Below are positions 36,293-46,509 of a DNA stretch of 64,000 bases, piece by piece. A program made the translations under genes and the position numbers. The notes below the pieces were generated by a model. That model saw only the letters and a program-made list of their open reading frames with translations, was not told where the DNA came from and did not search any database. The DNA comes from Lacisediminihabitans changchengi (GTDB taxonomy: Bacteria; Actinomycetota; Actinomycetes; Actinomycetales; Microbacteriaceae), in NCBI RefSeq assembly GCF_016634425.1, contig NZ_JAEPES010000003.1, positions 372,001-436,000 on the forward strand. Reading direction: 5' to 3'. The first letter of the stretch is position 1. The number at the start of each line of letters is the position of its first letter.

Positions 36293-37834
36293 TTGTCCCC
36301 GGTGGAAATCACGCCGGAGTTCAACCCCCTCAGGTTGCCCTCCGACCGCCGTCTCAACAGAATCGCTGGACCCAGCGCCCTGATCATCTTCGGAGTGACG
36401 GGTGACCTCGCCCGCAAGAAGCTGATGCCAGCGGTCTACGACCTCGCCAACCGCGGTCTGCTGCCGCCCGGCTTCGCACTGGTCGGGTTCGCCCGCCGCG
36501 ACTGGGAAGACCAGGACTTCGCGAAGGTCGTCCACGACGCCGTCGCGGAGCACGCCCGCACCCCCTTCGATGAGGATGTCTGGGCTCAGCTGGCCGAAGG
36601 CATCCGCTTCGTCCAGGGTGAGTTCGACGACGACGCGGCATTTGCCGAGCTGAAGACAACGCTGGACGACCTCGACCGCACCCGCGGCACGATGGGCAAC
36701 CACGCCTTCTATCTCTCCATCCCACCGAAGTCGTTCCCGCTCGTCACCGAGCAGCTGCGCCGCTCCGGCCTTGCCGACGACGTCGAGGGCGCATGGCGCC
36801 GCGTCGTCATCGAGAAGCCGTTCGGTAGCGACCTCACGACGGCACGAGAGCTCAACGCCGTAGTGGAGTCGGTCTTCCCGCCCGACTCGGTGTTCCGCAT
36901 CGACCACTACCTGGGCAAGGAGACGGTGCAGAACATCCTTGCTCTGCGCTTCGCCAACATGCTCTACGAGCCCATCTGGAACTCGAACTACGTCGACCAC
37001 GTGCAGATCACCATGGCCGAGGACATCGGCGTCGGCGGTCGTGCAGGCTATTACGACGGAATCGGCGCCGCGCGTGACGTCATCCAGAACCACCTTTTGC
37101 AGCTGCTCGCGCTCACCGCGATGGAGGAGCCCGTCTCCTTCGACGCGGCCGACCTGCGCGCCGAGAAGGAGAAGGTTCTTTCGGCCGTTCGTCTGCCCGA
37201 GGATCTGTCCACCGCCACGGCGCGTGGCCAGTACTCCAGCGGCTGGCAGGGTGGCGAGAAGGTCGTCGGCTTCCTCGACGAAGACGGCATGAACCCGGAG
37301 TCGCTCACCGAGACCTTCGCGGCGATTCGTCTCGACATCGGCACACGTCGCTGGGCCGGTGTGCCCTTCTATCTCCGTGCCGGCAAGCGCCTCGGTCGCC
37401 GCGTGACAGAGATCGCGGTCGTGTTCAAGCGCGCTCCGCAGTACCTGTTCGCCGAGAGCCAGACCGGCGAGCTCGGCCAGAACGCGCTCGTCATCCGTGT
37501 GCAGCCCGACGAGGGTGTGACCATCCGCTTCGGCTCGAAGGTTCCCGGCGCCGGTATGCAGGTGCGCGACGTGACGATGGACTTCGGCTACGGCCACGCC
37601 TTCACCGAGGCGAGCCCCGAGGCCTATGAGCGGCTCATCCTCGACGTGCTGCTCGGCGACCCGCCGCTGTTCCCGCGCCACCAGGAGGTGGAACTCAGCT
37701 GGAAGATCCTCGACCCGATCGAGGAGTTCTGGGCCACTCAGGGCCAGCCGGAGCAGTACCGCCCAGGAACCTGGGGACCGAGCTCCGCCGATGAATTACT
37801 CGCCCGCGACGGCAGAACATGGAGACGCCCGTGA
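36293..37834 (+). CDS. zwf: Glucose-6-phosphate 1-dehydrogenase
   Basis: The 513-residue enzyme starts the oxidative pentose-phosphate pathway, producing NADPH. The cofactor motif is FGVTGDLARKKLMPAVYDLA, the substrate motif RIDHYLGKE and then FRAGKRL-like LRAGKRLGRR. The start is a TTG at 36293 with TAGGAGTCTCA before it, a good ribosome binding site. It overlaps the preferred opcA start by 4 bp. Confidence 0.96.
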   Translation: MSPVEITPEFNPLRLPSDRRLNRIAGPSALIIFGVTGDLARKKLMPAVYDLANRGLLPPGFALVGFARRDWEDQDFAKVVHDAVAEHARTPFDEDVWAQLAEGIRFVQGEFDDDAAFAELKTTLDDLDRTRGTMGNHAFYLSIPPKSFPLVTEQLRRSGLADDVEGAWRRVVIEKPFGSDLTTARELNAVVESVFPPDSVFRIDHYLGKETVQNILALRFANMLYEPIWNSNYVDHVQITMAEDIGVGGRAGYYDGIGAARDVIQNHLLQLLALTAMEEPVSFDAADLRAEKEKVLSAVRLPEDLSTATARGQYSSGWQGGEKVVGFLDEDGMNPESLTETFAAIRLDIGTRRWAGVPFYLRAGKRLGRRVTEIAVVFKRAPQYLFAESQTGELGQNALVIRVQPDEGVTIRFGSKVPGAGMQVRDVTMDFGYGHAFTEASPEAYERLILDVLLGDPPLFPRHQEVELSWKILDPIEEFWATQGQPEQYRPGTWGPSSADELLARDGRTWRRP

Positions 37835-38793
37835 TAGTCGATCTTCCGGATACCACCACCAGTCAGGTATCCAAAACCCTCGTCAAGATCCGCGAAGAGG
37901 GTGGCGCGGTTGCTCTCGGGCGCGTGCTCACCCTGGTGATCTCCACCGAGCTTGGGCATGAGGAGGAGGCCATCGAGGCCGCCAACGACGCCTCGCGCGA
38001 GCACCCCATGCGCGTGATCGTCGTCTCCACGTGCAGCGGCGATGTGACAACAGACGAACCGCGACTCGATGCCCAGATCCGGGTCGGCGGCGACGCCGGC
38101 GCGAGCGAGGTCATCGTGCTCAAGGCGTACGGAGACACCGCGACCGACGAGGAGGGGCTCGTCACCGGACTCCTGCTCTCCGACGCCCCCGTTGTCGCCT
38201 GGTGGCCGGGAGAGGCGCCTGCCGTCGTGTCCCAGTCCCCGCTCGGCCGTATCGCCCAGCGTCGGATCACCGATGCCGCGGCACAGCCCGATCCCCGCGG
38301 GTTCCTGAATCACCTCTCGGGCTGCTACGCCCCCGGCGACACGGACTTCTCCTGGACCCGGCTCACCCTGTGGCGCGCGCAGCTGGCGGCCGTACTCGAC
38401 CAGCCTCCGTACGAGCCGATCACCGGGATCGAGGTGCACGGTTCGCCCGACTCACCCTCGACCCAGCTGCTCGCGGCCTGGTTGCAGGATGCGCTCGGCA
38501 CGCAGGCGCGTCACGAACTGGTCACTCCCGCTCACGGCTCCAGCGGAATCCAGGGCGTCAAGCTCTACCGCGGTGACACCGTGATCGAACTCGAGCGCAC
38601 CAGCCCGAGCATCGCGACGCTGTTGCAGCCAAACCAGCCGACGCACGACATCTCTCTGCCCCGCCGTAGCCTTCGCGACTGCCTCGCCGAGGAATTGCGT
38701 CGACTCGACCCGGATGACCTGTACGGTGAAGTTGTGCAGAATGGACTGAAAGCGCTGTCGGAGCCCGCCGTGATCACCAAGGCGGCTCGGTGA
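37831..38793 (+). CDS. opcA: Glucose-6-phosphate dehydrogenase assembly protein OpcA
   Basis: The 320-residue protein activates or allosterically assists Zwf in cyanobacteria and actinobacteria. It starts VIVDLPDTTTSQVSKTLVKI, and the segment REEGGAVALGRVLTLVI is characteristic. PVVAWWPGEAP is a conserved central motif. GTG 37831 is favoured over ATG 37819 because GGAG lies 7-8 nt before it, the GTGA overlap with the zwf stop fits the operon style, and homologues begin MIVDLPDTT. Its stop overlaps the pgl start by 4 bp. Confidence 0.93.
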   Translation: MIVDLPDTTTSQVSKTLVKIREEGGAVALGRVLTLVISTELGHEEEAIEAANDASREHPMRVIVVSTCSGDVTTDEPRLDAQIRVGGDAGASEVIVLKAYGDTATDEEGLVTGLLLSDAPVVAWWPGEAPAVVSQSPLGRIAQRRITDAAAQPDPRGFLNHLSGCYAPGDTDFSWTRLTLWRAQLAAVLDQPPYEPITGIEVHGSPDSPSTQLLAAWLQDALGTQARHELVTPAHGSSGIQGVKLYRGDTVIELERTSPSIATLLQPNQPTHDISLPRRSLRDCLAEELRRLDPDDLYGEVVQNGLKALSEPAVITKAAR

Positions 38794-39557
38794 CCAACGC
38801 CCGCCGCGTGCTGGTGCATGCCGACAAGCAGTCCCTCGCGGGTTCGCTGGCGGCACGCTTCATCACCAAGGTGGTCGACCTTCTCGATGCGCAACACGAC
38901 GTCAATGTCGTGTTGACCGGGGGCTCGGTCGGTACCGCGGTACTCGAGGCGATCAACGAGTCGTCGGCGCGCGACAGCATCGACTGGTCGCGGGTGAATC
39001 TGTGGTGGGGCGACGAGCGCTGGCTTCCGGCCGGCGATCCTGAGCGCAACGAAACCCAGGCTCGCGCCGCGCTGATCGACCATGTCGGCGTGATCGAGAG
39101 CAACGTGCATCCGTTCGCCAGCTCCGATGGGCCGCTCACGCTCGACGGCGCGGCCGAGGAATATGCAACCGAGCTCTCCGTTGCTGCCGACGGCGGTGCA
39201 CACCCGCGCTTCGACATCACCTTCCTCGGCGTCGGGCCCGACGGTCACGTCGCGTCGCTGTTCCCCGACCACCCGGGTATCCAGGTGACGGATGCGACGG
39301 TCGTCTCGGTGCGCAACTCGCCCAAGCCTCCCCCGGAGCGCCTGAGCCTCACCCTGCCGGTGCTTAATCGCTCCGACCGGATCTGGCTCGCGCTGGCCGG
39401 ATCGGACAAAGCCTCGGCGCTCGGTCTCGCTCTCGCGGGTGCAAGCACCTGGGAGGTTCCGGTCGCCGGCATCGAGGGGCGCCTTCGTACTGTGTTCTTC
39501 GTCGATCGCGACGCGGCCGCCGAGGTTCCCGGCGAGCTGATCGCCGTCGAGTACTAG
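38790..39557 (+). CDS. pgl: 6-Phosphogluconolactonase
   Basis: The 255-residue protein (GTG start) hydrolyses 6-phosphogluconolactone. Family motifs are VVLTGGSVGTAVLEAI, NLWWGDERWLPAGDPERNE and FLGVGPDGHVASLFPDHPG. It belongs to the NagB/DevB-like group. It ends the operon. Its final codons (GTC GAG TAC TAG) are the first unit of a 15-bp tandem repeat, and a strong terminator follows. Confidence 0.94.
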   Translation: MTNARRVLVHADKQSLAGSLAARFITKVVDLLDAQHDVNVVLTGGSVGTAVLEAINESSARDSIDWSRVNLWWGDERWLPAGDPERNETQARAALIDHVGVIESNVHPFASSDGPLTLDGAAEEYATELSVAADGGAHPRFDITFLGVGPDGHVASLFPDHPGIQVTDATVVSVRNSPKPPPERLSLTLPVLNRSDRIWLALAGSDKASALGLALAGASTWEVPVAGIEGRLRTVFFVDRDAAAEVPGELIAVEY

Positions 39558-39605
39558 ACAGTCGAGTACTAGACAGTCGAGTACTAGACAGCCCAGTTCT
39601 AGACA
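39546..39605 (+). repeat. Four tandem 15-bp units spanning the pgl stop codon
   Basis: The unit GTCGAGTACTAGACA is repeated exactly at 39546, 39561 and 39576, and a diverged copy (GCCCAGTTCTAGACA) starts at 39591. Unit 1 encodes the last residues VEY and the stop of pgl. The others repeat that end outside the gene. Confidence 0.9.
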
Positions 39606-39609
39606 GCAA

Positions 39610-39659
39610 TGCCACACAAGGGGCCAGCCGACTCGTTCGGCTGGCCCCTTTGTGTGGCA
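39610..39659 (+). terminator. Strong terminator hairpin after pgl
   Basis: A 22-bp stem (39610-39631 with 39637-39659, one bulged T) closes on CTCGT and is GC-rich in its upper part (GGGGCCAGCC). It lies between the convergent pgl and rbpA genes and should end the pentose-phosphate operon. Confidence 0.85.
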
Positions 39660-39683
39660 CTGACTTTGTGCCCCGCACGACAA

Positions 39684-39721
39684 AAGAAGGCCCCGTCGAC
39701 ATCGTCGAACGGGGCCTTCTT
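39684..39721 (-). terminator. Terminator of rbpA
   Basis: On the minus strand the stem AAGAAGGCCCCGT pairs with ACGGGGCCTTCTT (13 bp). The 3' arm runs into TTTTG, a T-rich tail. It lies 42 bp after the rbpA stop. Confidence 0.85.
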
Positions 39722-39762
39722 CGCAGTTGCACCTACTGCGCGGTAAAACTACCGCGGTAAAA

Positions 39763-40128
39763 CTACTGTGCAGTGAGGCGCGAGCGGCGCGCGCGGAGCT
39801 GCTCCAGCGCCTCATCCAGCAGAGTCTCTGCCTCTTCCTCGGTGCGACGTTCCTTCACATAGGCGAGGTGAGTCTTGTACGGCTCGAGCTTCGCCACCGA
39901 CGGGGGGTTCTCTTTGTCACGGCCGGCCGGGAGACCACAGTTCGGGCAGTCGAGAATGACCGGGATCTCCTCCGGCTCGATCGTCGCGAGAAAGTACGGG
40001 CTCAGCTCGTGACCGTTCGCGCACCAGTAGAAGACCTGGAGACGCTCGGCGTGGAAGCCACGGTCTTGCTCGCCCATGGGCCCCGCGCCGACGCGCGAGC
40101 CCCGAATTGCACTGCCACCTGAAGCCAT
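39763..40128 (-). CDS. rbpA: RNA polymerase-binding protein RbpA
   Basis: The 121-residue protein is specific to actinobacteria. It binds the principal sigma factor and RNA polymerase and stabilises the promoter complex. Visible features are the N-terminal tail with RGSRVGAGP, the core domain with FYWCANGHELSPYF and LDCPNCGLPAG (Cys and His that can hold zinc), the basic KTHLAYVKERR segment and the C-terminal sigma-interacting helix EEEAETLLDEALEQLRARR. It is single-copy in appearance with its own terminator, and secG lies upstream on the same strand. Confidence 0.95.
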   Translation of the reverse strand: MASGGSAIRGSRVGAGPMGEQDRGFHAERLQVFYWCANGHELSPYFLATIEPEEIPVILDCPNCGLPAGRDKENPPSVAKLEPYKTHLAYVKERRTEEEAETLLDEALEQLRARRSRLTAQ

Positions 40129-40153
40129 CTGTGTGTTCCTTCTCTCGCCGGCG

Positions 40154-40405
40154 TTACGCTGCGGCGTCGAACTTGGTGATGAGGCCGAGCACGATGATCG
40201 ACGCGACCCAGACGAGGCCGAGGATCACCGTGATGCGGTTGAGGTTGCGCTCTGCGACCCCGGACGCGCCGAGGTTAGACGTCACGCCACCGCCGAACAT
40301 GTCGGACAGACCGCCACCGCGACCGCGGTGCAACAGGATGAGCAGGGTCAGCAGGAGGCTCGTGATACCGAGCACCACCTGGAGGATGACCTGAAGGATT
40401 GCCAC
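40154..40405 (-). CDS. secG: Preprotein translocase subunit SecG
   Basis: The 83-residue protein (GTG start) has two membrane helices joined by the glycine-rich loop LHRGRGGGLSDMFGGG, the SecG hallmark. It assists SecYEG-mediated export. The open frame extends to 40459 but the extension is not homologous; AAAGGTG upstream supports GTG 40405. It lies downstream of tpiA, as in many actinobacteria. Confidence 0.92.
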   Translation of the reverse strand: MAILQVILQVVLGITSLLLTLLILLHRGRGGGLSDMFGGGVTSNLGASGVAERNLNRITVILGLVWVASIIVLGLITKFDAAA

Positions 40406-40502
40406 TGTGCGATTGCACCTTTCGACTACGGAAATGGGACCGCGCCGGCACGGAGCCACACGCAGTCGTCCTTCAGTATACCCGGGCCTCGGATCAGCGC
40501 TC

Positions 40503-40527
40503 GGGAGGCGCGATCGCCGCGCCTCCC
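40503..40527 (-). terminator. Hairpin after tpiA
   Basis: GGGAGGCGCG and CGCGCCTCCC form a perfect 10-bp stem with a 5-nt loop, 10 bp past the tpiA stop on the minus strand. No T tract is present. Confidence 0.65.
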
Positions 40528-40537
40528 TGCGCCGTGA

Positions 40538-41338
40538 TCAGGTACCGACGTGCTTGGGAAACTGCGCGATCCGGGAGAATTCGGCCAGATCGAGGCTCGC
40601 GCCGCCGACCAGAGCGCCGTCGACATCCGTCTGGCGCATGAAACCGGCGATGTTGCCGGCCTTCACTGAACCGCCATACAGGATGCGCGCCGCATCCGCC
40701 GTCTCCTGTCCGAGCACCTCGGCAAGAGTCGCCCGCAGGGCCGCAGCAACCTGCTGTGCCTGCTCGGGCGTGGCCGCCTGGCCGGAGCCGATCGCCCACA
40801 CGGGCTCATACGCGACGACGAGCTCGACACCCGCCGTGAGCCCGGCGATGCCCGCACGAAGCTGAGCGACCGGCACTGCACTCGGGCCGTGCAGCTCGAG
40901 GTCTTCCGCGGTCTCCCCCACGCACAGCACGGGCACGAGTCCCGCGGTGACGGCAGCAGCGACCTTGGCCGCCACCTTCTCGTCGGTCTCGTGGTGCAGC
41001 GTGCGGCGCTCGGAGTGACCGACGATGACGTAGCCACAGTCCAGCGCGCGAAGGAACGTCGCGGAGATCTCGCCCGTGTACGCGCCAGAGACGTGCTCGG
41101 AGACATCCTGACCGCCGTAGTGGAGGTCGAGCTTGTCTGCGGCGATCAGCGTCTGCACCGATCGCAGGTCGGTGAAGGGCGGGAAAATCGCCACCTCGAC
41201 CGCGGCGAAGTCATGCCGGGCGTCTTTGAGACTCCAGGCCAGCTTCTGCACGAAAGCGATCGACTGCAGGTGGTCGAGGTTCATCTTCCAGTTGCCGGCG
41301 ATCAGCGGGACGCGAGCGCCCGTCGTCACCGGGGTCAC
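40538..41338 (-). CDS. tpiA: Triose-phosphate isomerase
   Basis: The 266-residue TIM-barrel enzyme has [10 protein letters not shown] (Asn, Lys), the electrophile His in IVGHSERR, catalytic Glu in [11 protein letters not shown] and the phosphate loop [11 protein letters not shown]. It interconverts glyceraldehyde-3-phosphate and dihydroxyacetone phosphate. GTG start overlapping the pgk stop by 4 bp (GTGA) shows tight coupling in the gap-pgk-tpiA operon. Confidence 0.96.
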   Translation of the reverse strand: MTPVTTGARVPLIAGNWKMNLDHLQSIAFVQKLAWSLKDARHDFAAVEVAIFPPFTDLRSVQTLIAADKLDLHYGGQDVSEHVSGAYTGEISATFLRALDCGYVIVGHSERRTLHHETDEKVAAKVAAAVTAGLVPVLCVGETAEDLELHGPSAVPVAQLRAGIAGLTAGVELVVAYEPVWAIGSGQAATPEQAQQVAAALRATLAEVLGQETADAARILYGGSVKAGNIAGFMRQTDVDGALVGGASLDLAEFSRIAQFPKHVGT

Positions 41339-42552
41339 GCCTGCCAGCCCAAGACTGTGAGGCCGGGAAGGCTCTTCCCCTCGAGGAATTCGAGGCTGGC
41401 GCCACCGCCGGTCGAGATGTGACCGAACTGGTCGTCGGTGAAGCCGAGGGCACGCACTGCGGCGGCGGAGTCTCCCCCGCCGACGACGGAGAGTCCGTCG
41501 ACCTCGGTGAGCGCCTGGGCGACCGTCTTGGTGCCCGCGGCAAATGGCTCGAGCTCGAAGACTCCCATCGGACCATTCCAGAACACGGTCTTCGACGAAC
41601 GGATGACCGCGGCGAACGCCTCAGCGGTGGCCGGACCGATGTCCAGACCGAGCCCGGCCTCACCCCACGGCGAGCCTTCGATGTCGTCGGCAGCACGAAC
41701 CTCGTGTTCTGCGTCGGCACCGAACTTCGAGGCGACTACGACATCAGTCGGCAGCAGGATCTGCACGCCGAGCTCGTCGGCTTTGGCCAGGTAGCCGCGC
41801 ACGGTGTCGAGCTGGTCGACCTCGAGCAGACTGGAACCGACCTTGTGGCCCTGGGCCGCGAGGAAGGTGAACAGCATGCCGCCGCCGATCAGGAGGGAGT
41901 CGACCCGCGGCAGCAGATGCGCGATCACCCCGAGCTTGTCGGAGACCTTCGAGCCACCGAGAACAACGGCGTACGGCTTGGAGGGTGTCTCGGTGAGCTT
42001 GTCCAGCACATCGAGCTCGGTCGCAATGAGCCCGCCGGCGGCGCTCGGCAGCAACCCGGCGAGTTCGAAGACACTCGCCTGCTTGCGGTGCACGACGCCG
42101 AAACCGTCAGACACGAAGGCGTCTGCGAACTCGGCGAGGTCCGCGGCGAACGACTCGCGATCTTCGTCGTCTTTGGAGGTCTCGCGCGGGTCGAATCGGA
42201 GATTCTCGAGAACGACGAGGTCGCCCTCGGTCAGCTTCTCGACGGCCGCGACCGCCTCGGGGCCGACAGTGTCGTCGGCGAAGACCACCGGGGAGACCAG
42301 CAACTCCCCCAGGCGCCGAGCGACCGGGGCAAGGCTGTATTTGGGTGTCGGTACGCCGTCCGGGCGTCCCAGGTGCGAGATCACGATCACCCGCGCTCCG
42401 GCAGCCATGAGCTGCCGGAGCGTGGGGAGCGATGCGCGAATGCGGCCGTCATCCGTGATCTCGCCGTCTTTCAACGGGACATTCAGATCACAGCGGACGA
42501 TGACCTTCTTGCCTCGGAGATCTCCGAGGCTTTCAATCGTGCGGAGCGTCAT
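41335..42552 (-). CDS. pgk: Phosphoglycerate kinase
   Basis: The 405-residue enzyme has the N-terminal substrate motif [16 protein letters not shown], the Arg-containing VISHLGRP, the hinge [11 protein letters not shown] and the C-terminal [12 protein letters not shown] with [11 protein letters not shown]. It makes ATP from 1,3-bisphosphoglycerate. Nine bp separate it from gap. Confidence 0.97.
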   Translation of the reverse strand: MTLRTIESLGDLRGKKVIVRCDLNVPLKDGEITDDGRIRASLPTLRQLMAAGARVIVISHLGRPDGVPTPKYSLAPVARRLGELLVSPVVFADDTVGPEAVAAVEKLTEGDLVVLENLRFDPRETSKDDEDRESFAADLAEFADAFVSDGFGVVHRKQASVFELAGLLPSAAGGLIATELDVLDKLTETPSKPYAVVLGGSKVSDKLGVIAHLLPRVDSLLIGGGMLFTFLAAQGHKVGSSLLEVDQLDTVRGYLAKADELGVQILLPTDVVVASKFGADAEHEVRAADDIEGSPWGEAGLGLDIGPATAEAFAAVIRSSKTVFWNGPMGVFELEPFAAGTKTVAQALTEVDGLSVVGGGDSAAAVRALGFTDDQFGHISTGGGASLEFLEGKSLPGLTVLGWQA

Positions 42553-42561
42553 CCCGAGCCG

Positions 42562-43716
<1,155 letters not shown>

Positions 43717-43723
43717 TCACCGA

Positions 43724-44350
43724 TTAAGACAGTACCAGGAGGCCGTCAGTCTTCTGGGTTGCTGTGCTGAAGCGCTCCTGGACGTTCGCCCAGTTCACGA
43801 TGTTCCAGAACGCCTTGACGTAGTCGGCGCGCACGTTCTTGTAGTCGAGGTAGTAGGCGTGCTCCCAGACATCCAGCGTCAGCAGCGGTACGAGGCCCAG
43901 CGGGATGTTGCCCTGCTGGTCGAACAGCTGGAAGATGCTCAGGTTCTTGCCGATGCTGTCGTAGCCGAGGATCGCCCAGCCCGAGCCCTGCACGCCCAGC
44001 GCGGTGGCCGTGAAGTGAGCGGTGAACTTGTCGAACGAACCGAACTGGTCGTCGATCGCCGCAGCCAACTCACCGGTCGGCTTGTCTCCGCCGTCGGGAG
44101 AGAGGTTGGTCCAGAAGATCGAGTGGTTGACGTGACCGCCGAGGTTGAACGCGAGGTCCTTCTCGAGCTTGTTCACATTGGCCAGGTTGCCGCTGTCGCG
44201 CGCCTCGGCGAGGCCGGCCAACGCCGTGTTGGCGCCGGTGACGTACGCCTGGTGGTGCTTGTCATGGTGAAGTTCCATGATCTGGGCACTGATGTGCGGC
44301 TCCAGAGCCGCAAAGTCGTATCCCAGTTCGGGCAGCGTGTATTCAGCCAT
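43724..44350 (-). CDS. sodA: Superoxide dismutase, Mn/Fe family
   Basis: The 208-residue enzyme removes superoxide. Metal ligands are visible as His in [11 protein letters not shown], His in GHVNHSIFW and the signature [11 protein letters not shown] (Asp, His). VQGSGWAIL carries the Gln position typical of Mn-type enzymes. ATG 44350 is chosen for the excellent AAGGAGATCGGAAT before it, rather than the longer frame to 44395. It is monocistronic, with a hairpin downstream. Confidence 0.93.
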   Translation of the reverse strand: MAEYTLPELGYDFAALEPHISAQIMELHHDKHHQAYVTGANTALAGLAEARDSGNLANVNKLEKDLAFNLGGHVNHSIFWTNLSPDGGDKPTGELAAAIDDQFGSFDKFTAHFTATALGVQGSGWAILGYDSIGKNLSIFQLFDQQGNIPLGLVPLLTLDVWEHAYYLDYKNVRADYVKAFWNIVNWANVQERFSTATQKTDGLLVLS

Positions 44351-44511
44351 ATTCCGATCTCCTTTTTCTGTGGACCCGGGGGCTACGAGCACCATCTACC
44401 GGGCCGAATTTCAGTGTACTCGCGTCAGCTCCGGCGCCCAGCGAATGCTTCCCGTACGTACAGGGTCCGTTCACCCGGGATCAGTTCACCCGGCGCGCGA
44501 CCATGCCGGGC

Positions 44512-45492
44512 TCAGGCGTCTTCGTAGTCCGCGGGAAGATTGGCGTCGGTTCCGGGGATCCCGAGATCGACGGCCTTCTTGTCTGCCATGGCCAGCAGGC
44601 GGCGGATGCGGCCGGCCACGGCATCCTTCGTCATCGGCGGGTCGGCGTGGTGGCCGAGCTCGTCGAGGCTCGAGTCGCGGAAGCGCAGCCGCAAATCACC
44701 GGCGTAGCGCAGGTGCTCAGGAACGTCGCCGTCGAGGATCTCGAGTGCTCGCTCGACCCGGGCGCAGGCCGCGACGGCCGCCTGGGCGGAACGGCGGAGG
44801 TTCGCATCGTCGAAGTTCACCAGACGATTGGCTGTGGCCCGCACCTCGCGCCGCTGACGCAATTCCTCCCAGTTGAGCACGGTGGCCGCCGCGCCCATGT
44901 GCACGAGCATCGCGCTGATCGCTTCGCCGTCACGGATGACCACGCGGTGCACTCCGCGGACCTCGCGAGCCTTGGCAGCCACACCCAGCCGACCGGCGGC
45001 ACCGACCAGGGCCATCGCGGACTCGTTGCCGGGGCAGGTGATCTCGAGTGCTGCAGAACGACCAGGGTCGGTGAGGGAACCGCGCGCCAAGAATGCCCCG
45101 CGCCAGACGGCCGACAGCTCGTCTTTGCCCCCGGTGGTGAGCTTGTTCGGGAGCCCACGGATCGGGCGGCGACGGGCGTCGAGCAGGCCGGTCTGGCGAG
45201 CGAGCGTCTCGCCGCCGTCGAGGACGCGAACGAGGTAGTGGCTGGTGCGGCGAAGTCCGGATGCGGAGATGACCGAGACCTCGCTCTTCACGCCGTAGAG
45301 CTCGGCCAGGTCTTTGCGCACCCGGCGAGCGAGCTGCGGGGTGTCGAGCTCTGACTCGACCGCGATGCGCCCGGAGATGAGGTGGAGGCCGCCGGAGAAA
45401 CGCAGGATGGTGGCTAGCTCCGCCGCGCGCACCGTGGTCTTGCTCACCTCGATGCGGGCGAGTTCATCTTTGACGTCGGCGGTGAGAGCCAA
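44512..45492 (-). CDS. whiA: Sporulation-type regulator WhiA
   Basis: The 326-residue DNA-binding protein has an N-terminal LAGLIDADG-like domain ([11 protein letters not shown] region) and a C-terminal helix-turn-helix ([23 protein letters not shown]). In Streptomyces it works with WhiB in sporulation and cell division. In non-sporulating actinobacteria it is thought to influence division and growth. The start is TTG 45492. It follows rapZ by 95 bp; the yvcK gene usually found between them in other Gram-positive bacteria is absent. Confidence 0.94.
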   Translation of the reverse strand: MALTADVKDELARIEVSKTTVRAAELATILRFSGGLHLISGRIAVESELDTPQLARRVRKDLAELYGVKSEVSVISASGLRRTSHYLVRVLDGGETLARQTGLLDARRRPIRGLPNKLTTGGKDELSAVWRGAFLARGSLTDPGRSAALEITCPGNESAMALVGAAGRLGVAAKAREVRGVHRVVIRDGEAISAMLVHMGAAATVLNWEELRQRREVRATANRLVNFDDANLRRSAQAAVAACARVERALEILDGDVPEHLRYAGDLRLRFRDSSLDELGHHADPPMTKDAVAGRIRRLLAMADKKAVDLGIPGTDANLPADYEDA

Positions 45493-45587
45493 TCTGGGCT
45501 TCTTTCTGTTGTATCGGAATCCTGGATGCCGTGCCCTCGTCCGTCAAGCGGAAAATTGGGGGCAGGGAGCCGCTGGCGCGGCGAAAC

Positions 45588-46463
45588 TCACTCGCGACCG
45601 AGGTCGCGGTGCTTGACGCTGACGGCAACGCCGGGCTGTTCTCGCAATAGGCGAGCGAGCCTCTCGGCGACCGCGACGGAACGGTGTTTACCGCCCGTGC
45701 ATCCAATGGCGATCGTAGCGTGTCTCTTGTTCTCGCGCTGATAGCCTGCGAGCACGGGGGCCAGCGCGCGGGTGTAATTGTCGACGAATTCGGCCGCACC
45801 CTCCTGGGCGAGCACGAAGTCGGAGACCTGCTGATCGAGGCCGGTGCTCCCCCGCAGATCGGGCACCCAGAAGGGGTTGGGCAGAAAGCGCATGTCGGCC
45901 ACGAGATCGGCGTCGGTGGGCAACCCGTACTTGAAACCAAAGCTCATCACCGTGACCTGCAGCCCGGGCGTTTCCGCGTCGGAGAACGTCTCCTGCACCG
46001 TCGTGGCCAGCTGATGGATGTTGAGGTCGGAGGTGTCGACGATGATGTCGCTGGACTCTCGCAGGTTGAGCATCCGCTGCCGCTCGGCGCCGATGCCATC
46101 GAGCAGGGTGCCGTCGCCCTGGAGCGGATGTGGACGCCGCACCTGCTCGAACCGACGCACGAGCGCCGCATCCGTCGCCTCGAGGAACAACACCCGAACG
46201 GCGTTGTTCTCGCGCAGGGACTCGACGATCTGCTCGAGGTCGGAGAACAGATTGCCGCCGCGGACATCCACGACGGCCGCGATCTTCGGCAGCGTGTCGC
46301 CGACCCGGCCTGCCAATTCCACGAGAGGGCGCAACATCTGAGGCGGCAGGTTGTCGACGACATACCAGCCGAGGTCTTCGAGCGCATTGCCGACGGTGGA
46401 GCGCCCGGCTCCCGACATGCCCGTGACGATCAGCACTTCCTGCTTGTCGCTCTCCGCGCTCAT
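45588..46463 (-). CDS. rapZ: RapZ-family nucleotide-binding protein
   Basis: The 291-residue protein has the P-loop [21 protein letters not shown], the segment [25 protein letters not shown] and the C-terminal [18 protein letters not shown]. In E. coli RapZ is an RNase adaptor for glucosamine-6-phosphate control. In actinobacteria its role is not defined, although the family binds nucleotides. It sits between uvrC and whiA as in many Gram-positive genomes. Confidence 0.93.
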   Translation of the reverse strand: MSAESDKQEVLIVTGMSGAGRSTVGNALEDLGWYVVDNLPPQMLRPLVELAGRVGDTLPKIAAVVDVRGGNLFSDLEQIVESLRENNAVRVLFLEATDAALVRRFEQVRRPHPLQGDGTLLDGIGAERQRMLNLRESSDIIVDTSDLNIHQLATTVQETFSDAETPGLQVTVMSFGFKYGLPTDADLVADMRFLPNPFWVPDLRGSTGLDQQVSDFVLAQEGAAEFVDNYTRALAPVLAGYQRENKRHATIAIGCTGGKHRSVAVAERLARLLREQPGVAVSVKHRDLGRE

Positions 46464-46509
46464 GCTGCAAGCCTACTTAATCGTTTCCTGCGCCTGATTG
46501 ATTCGTGCG

